From Nocardia arthritidis NBRC 100137 (lineage in GTDB: Bacteria; Actinomycetota; Actinomycetes; Mycobacteriales; Mycobacteriaceae), in assembly GCF_001612765.1 (NCBI RefSeq), contig NZ_BDBB01000006.1, positions 183,486 to 247,485 on the forward strand: a DNA stretch of 64,000 bases, written 5' to 3'. How positions within the stretch are numbered: the first letter of the stretch is position 1; every line of letters begins with the position of its first letter. Below, piece after piece: positions 60,209-64,000 of this stretch. The notes beneath the pieces are model-generated. The model saw only the letters and a program-made list of their open reading frames with translations, was not told the DNA's origin and did not search any database. The position numbers and the translations under genes are program-made.

Positions 60209-61318
60209 TCACCGCCGCCGCCCGGGTGGTGCGCTGAGTACGCCGAGCACGGCGTCGGCGGCATCGCGCAACGGTCCGCGACTGCGGACCGAGATCCCGC
60301 CGCGCTCCAGCCGGTGGGCCAGACCGCTCTGGGCTCGGACGGCGGCGAGCAGCGGAAGATCGAGCACTTCGGCGACCTCGGGCGCGCGCAGGCCCCCGGG
60401 CGCCGGGCCTCGAACGATCAGGCCCTGGTTCGGGTTTCGGCGCGCGATGTGCGCGGACACCGCTTCGGCGGCGGCGACCGCCCGCAGTCGCGCCGGGACG
60501 ACCAGCACCACGAGATCCGCCGAGTCGAGCATCTGGTCGGCATGCGGTCCGCGCTCACCGGAAATGTCGCAAACTACGAAATCGCCTGCGACACGGCCCG
60601 CTTCGATCACAGCGCGGACTCCGGCCGCACCGAGCTCGCGTGGCAATCGTCCCGCACCGCAGCGCCCACACGACAGTACCGCCAGTCCGGGCGCCGCGAT
60701 GGGCAGGGCGCCGTGCAACGCGGTCGCGGAGACCCGCCCGTCCTCGATCACCAGATCGGGCCAGCGCAGCCCTGCCGTGTTCTCTATACCGAGCAGCAGG
60801 TCGAGGCCACCTGCAAAGGGCGCGCCGTCGACCAGCAAGGCCTCGCGCCGGAACCCTTCCGCGGCGGCGCGCAGCGCGACCGCGACGGCCAAGGTGGATG
60901 CCCCGGCCCCACCGCCCGCCCCCGCGACGGCGACCACCACGCCATCGCCCGCACGTTGTTCGCCGTACTCGGCAAACATCTCGATAAGCCCCACCGCCGC
61001 GCCGGGCAGGGCGATAGCCCGCTCCGCGCCGACCGAGGCGGCGGCCTGCCAGTCGAGCAAGCCTGGCTCACCATCGGTTACCAACACCACGCCGGTCCGG
61101 CGCAGGTATCCCGCCGCGGCTGCCTCTCGCGCCGCATCGGTGTCCAGGATCACCAGCGGAGCGCCCGTCCAGGCGTGCCTGCCGACGGGTTGGGTCCGCT
61201 CGTCGAGAGACCGTTCAGCGGCCGCCGCGATGCGCCGGACCTCGTCGCGCAGGCGGTCGTCATCGATGAGCACGAGGGCGGGCGGTGGCCCGGTCGGCTC
61301 CGATGCTTCGAGGTTCAT
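60209..61318 (-). CDS. ssd: Septum site-determining protein Ssd (TadZ/CpaE-like)
   Basis: MinD/ParA-superfamily protein of 369 aa, the counterpart of Rv3660c, which inhibits septation when overproduced in mycobacteria and acts as the TadZ-like localiser of the pilus cluster. A degenerate receiver-like N-terminus (about 15-115) precedes the ATPase-like domain with VAVAGAGGGAGASTLAVAVA (about 128-147), which has no canonical Lys of the deviant Walker motif, LLVDGAPFAGGLDLLLG and DFVVCDISG. ATG 61316-61318 starts the leftward tad operon. Two DnaA boxes lie 53-88 nt upstream. Confidence 0.9.
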   Translation of the reverse strand: MNLEASEPTGPPPALVLIDDDRLRDEVRRIAAAAERSLDERTQPVGRHAWTGAPLVILDTDAAREAAAAGYLRRTGVVLVTDGEPGLLDWQAAASVGAERAIALPGAAVGLIEMFAEYGEQRAGDGVVVAVAGAGGGAGASTLAVAVALRAAAEGFRREALLVDGAPFAGGLDLLLGIENTAGLRWPDLVIEDGRVSATALHGALPIAAPGLAVLSCGRCGAGRLPRELGAAGVRAVIEAGRVAGDFVVCDISGERGPHADQMLDSADLVVLVVPARLRAVAAAEAVSAHIARRNPNQGLIVRGPAPGGLRAPEVAEVLDLPLLAAVRAQSGLAHRLERGGISVRSRGPLRDAADAVLGVLSAPPGRRR

Positions 61319-61370
61319 GCTGGTCAGCGTCGCTGAACGCGGACGGGCAGAGAAGGGCCGATCTGCCGAA

Positions 61371-61406
61371 TGTGGATAACTTCCGGGCTGTGGACAACTT
61401 CCGAGC
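61371..61406. promoter_or_regulatory. Two tandem DnaA boxes in the ssd promoter
   Basis: Two exact-length 18-nt direct repeats: TGTGGATAACTTCCGGGC (61371-61388) and TGTGGACAACTTCCGAGC (61389-61406). Their complements begin with TTATCCACA, the general DnaA-box consensus, and TTGTCCACA, the form favoured in mycobacteria and Streptomyces. They lie 53-88 nt upstream of the ssd start codon. Confidence 0.7.
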
Positions 61407-61440
61407 CGGGCGTCCTATCGCACTGTCCCTGAAATAGAGG

Positions 61441-61476
61441 ACGGCCCCAGCCGGGGGGGGAGGAGGCTGGGGCCGT
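61441..61476. terminator. Strong hairpin 1 between divergent genes
   Basis: Perfect 12-bp stem ACGGCCCCAGCC (61441-61452) / GGCTGGGGCCGT (61465-61476) with a G-rich 12-nt loop. Terminator-like, but both flanking genes point away from it. Confidence 0.65.
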
Positions 61477-61480
61477 CGGG

Positions 61481-61507
61481 GTTCAGCCCCGGGGGGTCGG
61501 GCTGAAC
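61481..61507. terminator. Strong hairpin 2 between divergent genes
   Basis: Perfect 9-bp stem GTTCAGCCC (61481-61489) / GGGCTGAAC (61499-61507), 4 nt after hairpin 1. The tandem pair looks like a double terminator or part of a structured RNA. Confidence 0.6.
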
Positions 61508-61794
61508 GCGCCTGGACCATGTCCAGGTGCCAGCAATACTACACCCAAGCCCCGCCCACAACGCAAGTCTGCCGACGGACATCTTTGCGGCCCTCGCGGC
61601 TTCGGCGTCTACGGGGCAAACTCCACCGACGCGCCGTCCGCATGCCCGCCACCGTTCGGAACACGCGTGCCGAACGGGTATGACCGTAGTCCGTCTGCCG
61701 CCCACCTGCGGCGGATCGAAGGCAAGGAAGCCACACGACAGGCGCGGCAGACCTGATCCGCCGGTCTGCCGCGCCACCGCACCTGGCTGCCGAG
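61508..61794. other. Intergenic region
   Basis: Part of the 750-nt space between ssd and the HAD gene. No gene recognised. A long open frame passes through it in the HAD reading frame but shows only low-complexity Arg/Pro sequence. Confidence 0.45.
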
Positions 61795-61968
61795 ATGATG
61801 CGGCCACGCACGCGGCGCGCCGTCCAGGGCGGCGCGGACGCCTCCGAGTGGAAGAGCCGAGCGCGAGGCCGCAGCCAGGAGGAAGCGGCCGCACGCCAGC
61901 GCGCCAGGGCCGAGGAAGCCGCACACGACTACGAACCGCAGCGCGAGACCGAGCTGATCGCGCGATGA
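61795..61968 (+). CDS. Possible small Arg/Glu/Ala-rich protein
   Basis: Candidate gene of 57 codons starting at tandem ATGs (61795, 61798). The product is very charged and probably helical (SQEEAAARQRARAEEAAHDYEPQ). Third codon positions are about 85% G or C, as in coding DNA here, and the stop overlaps an in-frame ATG of the HAD gene (ATGA at 61965), as for coupled genes. Against it, there is no clear ribosome-binding site and no recognised family. Confidence 0.35.
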   Translation: MMRPRTRRAVQGGADASEWKSRARGRSQEEAAARQRARAEEAAHDYEPQRETELIAR

Positions 61969-62057
61969 CACCGCCCCGGAAAACCGGGAGGGTCCCGATA
62001 GCCCGCAGGGAGCCGCCGCAGCTCAGCGCCCCTCCGGAGGGAGGCGGCGCCGCCGCC

Positions 62058-62063
62058 TATCCT
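62058..62063 (+). promoter_or_regulatory. -10 element for leaderless HAD transcript
   Basis: TATCCT fits TANNNT and ends 6 nt before GTG 62070, so transcription would start at or next to the start codon. Confidence 0.45.
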
Positions 62064-62069
62064 GGTCAG

Positions 62070-62879
62070 GTGGACAACTCAGCCCCTACGGGTGGACGCG
62101 TCGCGGCCTTCTTCGATCTGGACAAGACCGTGATCGCGAAGTCGAGCACGTTCGTGTTCAGCAAGCCCTTCTACGCGCAGGGGCTGTTGAACCGCCGCGC
62201 CGTCCTCGAGAGTAGTTACGCCCATTTCCTGTTCCTGCTGTCCGGCGCCGACCACGACCAGATGGAACGCATGCGCGCCCACCTGACCAGCATGTGCGCG
62301 GGCTGGGACGTCGAACAGGTGAAATCCATTGTGGCCGAGACGCTGCACGAGCTGGTCGATCCGCTCATCTACGCCGAGGCGGCCGACTTGATCGCCGACC
62401 ACAAGATCCGGGGCCACGACGTGGTGATCGTCTCGGCTTCCGGGGAGGAGATCGTGGGCCCGATCGCCGAAGCGCTCGGCGCTTCACACACCGCGGCCAC
62501 CCGGATGGTCGTGGCGGACGGGAAGTACACCGGCGAGGTCGAGTTCTACTGCTACGGCGAGGGCAAGGTCGCCGCTGTCGAAAAACTCGCCGCCGGCGAG
62601 GGTTACGACCTGTCGCGCTGCTACGCGTACTCCGATTCGATCACCGATCTGCCCCTGCTCGGCGCGGTGGGGCACCCCACCGCGGTCAACCCGGACCGCA
62701 ATCTGCGCCGCGAGGCCACCGCACGCGGCTGGCCGATCCTGACCTTCTCCAACCCGGTGTCGCTGTGGGCGCGCTTCCAGGCGCCGTCCTCGACGACGGT
62801 CGCGGCCACGGCGGCGGTCGGCTTGAGCGCGGTGCTGGCGGGCGCGATCAGTTACCGGATGCTGCGCCGCCGACACTGA
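62070..62879 (+). CDS. HAD-IB family hydrolase (Rv3661-like)
   Basis: Phosphatase-fold protein of 269 aa. Motif I FFDLDKT (about 16-22), motif II VIVSASGEEIVG (about 127-138), Lys in GEGKVAAV and motif III YSDSITDLPLL (about 187-197) are complete, so it should be active. A hydrophobic C-terminal segment (about 246-263) may anchor it in the membrane. By similarity to SerB-like HAD-IB enzymes the substrate is a small phosphoester, not known here. The GTG at 62070 is preferred because TATCCT (62058-62063) lies 6 nt before it, the layout of a leaderless actinobacterial mRNA. ATG 61965, coupled to the small ORF, is an alternative. Confidence 0.9.
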   Translation: MDNSAPTGGRVAAFFDLDKTVIAKSSTFVFSKPFYAQGLLNRRAVLESSYAHFLFLLSGADHDQMERMRAHLTSMCAGWDVEQVKSIVAETLHELVDPLIYAEAADLIADHKIRGHDVVIVSASGEEIVGPIAEALGASHTAATRMVVADGKYTGEVEFYCYGEGKVAAVEKLAAGEGYDLSRCYAYSDSITDLPLLGAVGHPTAVNPDRNLRREATARGWPILTFSNPVSLWARFQAPSSTTVAATAAVGLSAVLAGAISYRMLRRRH

Positions 62880-63014
62880 TATCGGAGCGCTCGACCATCT
62901 CGTGATACCGGATCGCCAGATACTTGCCCGGGCATTTGCCGACTTAGCACACGCTGCGGCGGGCCAGGCATTTAACCACGAAACACCGAGAAACACGCCG
63001 TTTATTCAATGTCT

Positions 63015-63020
63015 TATGAT
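63015..63020 (+). promoter_or_regulatory. TATGAT -10-like element before the Ms1-like RNA
   Basis: TATGAT lies in a local AT-rich stretch (62990-63030) between the HAD gene and the RNA. If used, transcription would start at about 63027, at the edge of the Crp-type palindrome. Confidence 0.4.
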
Positions 63021-63027
63021 CCCTTGA

Positions 63028-63043
63028 TGTGAGTGCAGTCACA
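63028..63043. promoter_or_regulatory. Perfect Crp/GlxR-type palindrome
   Basis: TGTGAGTGCAGTCACA is an exact match to TGTGA-N6-TCACA, the binding site of cAMP-receptor-type regulators in actinobacteria and E. coli. It lies immediately upstream of, or at the start of, the Ms1-like RNA. Confidence 0.65.
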
Positions 63044-63044
63044 G

Positions 63045-63353
63045 TGTAGAAAGGTAACTACGGAAGGGCGGAAGGCCAAGGCAGTACCGGAAGAGAAGGC
63101 ACTGTCTCCCGACCATCCTTCCCAGCACGGACACCAGGCACCCACGCGGAGCGCGCCGCGACAAGGGCAGAAGCGTTGTGGGCCTGCGAAATACGGATAG
63201 TCGACGGCGAAGGCCTCGCACAGGTTGCGGGGATGAACCGCTGATGTCCGGATTGTCGCCGAGGCCGCAGAACACAACCCACCTAGCACGCTTGGTAACC
63301 GGGTAGTCCGTGCTAGCGGGCGGTGAGGTCGACAGACAACGCCGCCCGCTTTG
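63045..63353 (+). ncRNA. Ms1/MTS2823-like RNA polymerase-binding small RNA
   Basis: The space between the Rv3661-like HAD gene and the Rv3662c-like gene carries in mycobacteria the abundant 300-nt RNA Ms1 (MTS2823), which binds core RNA polymerase in stationary phase. The same space here has a promoter-like AT-rich segment, no protein gene, many short complementary segments (for example CTAGCACG at 63283-63290 with CGTGCTAG at 63309-63316) and ends in a terminator at 63315-63350, giving about 300 nt. Assignment rests on synteny, size and terminator, not on sequence alignment. The 5' end is approximate (63027-63058). Confidence 0.7.
63315..63350 (+). terminator. Terminator of the Ms1-like RNA
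   Basis: Perfect 9-bp stem AGCGGGCGG (63315-63323) / CCGCCCGCT (63342-63350), followed by TTGATGTGT. It ends the rightward RNA just before the convergent Fic-like gene. Confidence 0.8.
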
Positions 63354-63368
63354 ATGTGTCCAGGGGGA

Positions 63369-64000
63369 TTATCCCGCCGCCGAGTCGGCGATCGATGTGG
63401 CTTCGCGCGCACCGTCCTCGAACGCCGCGCAGCAGAAGATCACCCATCCGCCCACGGCCTCCGCATCCCCGGATTCGAACCCATCGGCCGCGTCCAGATA
63501 CGCCTGACGCCTGCGCAACAAGAACACCTCCGGCACGCCGAGACTGTGCGGGTCCAGCCCACTGGACACCGCGACCAACCGGGACGCCGCCCGCGCGACC
63601 ACACCGTCGGCCGTGCCGAACGGCTTCAGCGCCAGTAGCTCACCGTGTACTACGGCGGCGAGCACCGGTGCGGGCGCCCGGGAGCCGACCACCGTCTGCG
63701 CGAGCAGGTCCAGCCGCCGCGCTACACCGGAGTCGTAGCGCGGCCTGCCGAGCGACTCCTCCTGCGGTACCAGGTCGGCCGCGGCGAGCAGATGCAGCCG
63801 CGCCAACGCCTGCAGCGGAGCGCGCTGCCAGGTGCGCACCAGATTCCGCAGCGCGTCTCCGTCCAGCGCCTGACCGACGCGCAGGGACCCGGCCAGTATC
63901 GGGTCCGCCACCCGCCCGTCGGCGGGGATGTCCGTGCTGCCGCCGTCGATGGCCGCCGAGGACCGCGCCGCGCGCACCGCGGCCTCGGCCGCCGTGGTCG
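63369..64000 (-). CDS. Fic-like protein, C-terminal part (Rv3662c-like, window edge)
   Basis: The frame is open to the window end, so the N-terminus lies outside. VVHGELLALKPFGTADGVVARAASRLVAVSSGLDP resembles the core of Fic-fold proteins (HPFxxGNGRxAR...l...gL), but the catalytic His is Lys, and GNGR is ADGV, so AMP-transfer activity is unlikely. The preceding helices (RNLVRTWQRAPLQALARLHLLAAADLV) fit the same fold. It is the counterpart by position of Rv3662c, of unknown function. The C-terminal part (GGWVIFCCAAFEDGAREATS) is unassigned. Confidence 0.7.
   Translation of the reverse strand, partial: TTAAEAAVRAARSSAAIDGGSTDIPADGRVADPILAGSLRVGQALDGDALRNLVRTWQRAPLQALARLHLLAAADLVPQEESLGRPRYDSGVARRLDLLAQTVVGSRAPAPVLAAVVHGELLALKPFGTADGVVARAASRLVAVSSGLDPHSLGVPEVFLLRRRQAYLDAADGFESGDAEAVGGWVIFCCAAFEDGAREATSIADSAAG

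Overview
The window is very GC-rich and reads as the chromosome of a Nocardiaceae actinomycete, most likely Nocardia or a close relative in the Mycobacteriales. The evidence is gene order. folE-ftsH, hpt-tilS-metalloprotease-dacB | ppa, tRNA-Thr-holB, topA-cspA-helicase, the reduced Tad pilus cluster with ssd, and the HAD hydrolase followed by an intergenic RNA all follow the order known from the Mycobacterium tuberculosis Rv3609c-Rv3662c interval. Between these conserved blocks lie two accessory stretches, about 3-18 kb and about 23.7-46.5 kb. No rRNA, CRISPR array, prophage or insertion sequence was seen.

Region by region. 1-2.6 kb: 5' end of folE and ftsH, both leftward. 3-9.1 kb: a PH-like/SHOCT-like protein, a DUF1266 protein, a DUF2277 protein, a PucR regulator divergent from an aldehyde dehydrogenase-SDR operon closed by a strong terminator. 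9.5-18.1 kb: a LysR regulator, an amidase-fold protein that has lost its catalytic residues, and a rightward operon of two large membrane kinases plus a cyclase/kynurenine-formamidase-like hydrolase. 18.1-23.2 kb: hpt, tilS, an HExxH metalloprotease, dacB, and divergent ppa. 23.3-28.3 kb: a small secreted protein, an EchA21-like enzyme, a short OHCU-decarboxylase-like protein, a YbaK-type deacylase, a flavin reductase, a 5'-truncated Uma2 gene, and a class V aminotransferase/cysteine desulfurase gene behind a SAM-IV riboswitch. 28.9-34.2 kb: a Pls/PosA-type single-module peptide synthetase coupled to an M1 aminopeptidase. 34.2-46.4 kb: small membrane and secreted proteins, hydrolases, an MFS transporter, an RsbP/RsbQ-like stress pair, an SPW protein divergent from a MarR regulator, a sigma-factor pseudogene beside its customary FAD oxidoreductase partner. 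46.6-55.2 kb: tRNA-Thr(CGU), holB, a DinB-fold protein, topA, cspA, and an MrfA/Hrq1-like helicase. 55.5-61.3 kb: the Tad/Flp cluster headed by ssd. 62-64 kb: the HAD hydrolase, an Ms1/MTS2823-like RNA, and a Fic-like gene cut by the window end.

The most unusual system is at 10.4-18.1 kb. Two translationally coupled kinases share a planctomycete-style N-terminal domain and a six-helix membrane C-terminus. The first keeps the catalytic residues. The second has lost them and carries about 200 residues of DAT(I/L/V) repeats inside its N-lobe. They share an operon with a cyclase-family hydrolase and lie divergent to a catalytically dead amidase. Other notable signals are two tandem consensus DnaA boxes in front of the septation regulator ssd, a perfect Crp-type palindrome ahead of the Ms1-like RNA, and tandem hairpins between divergent genes that may end an unrecognised transcript.
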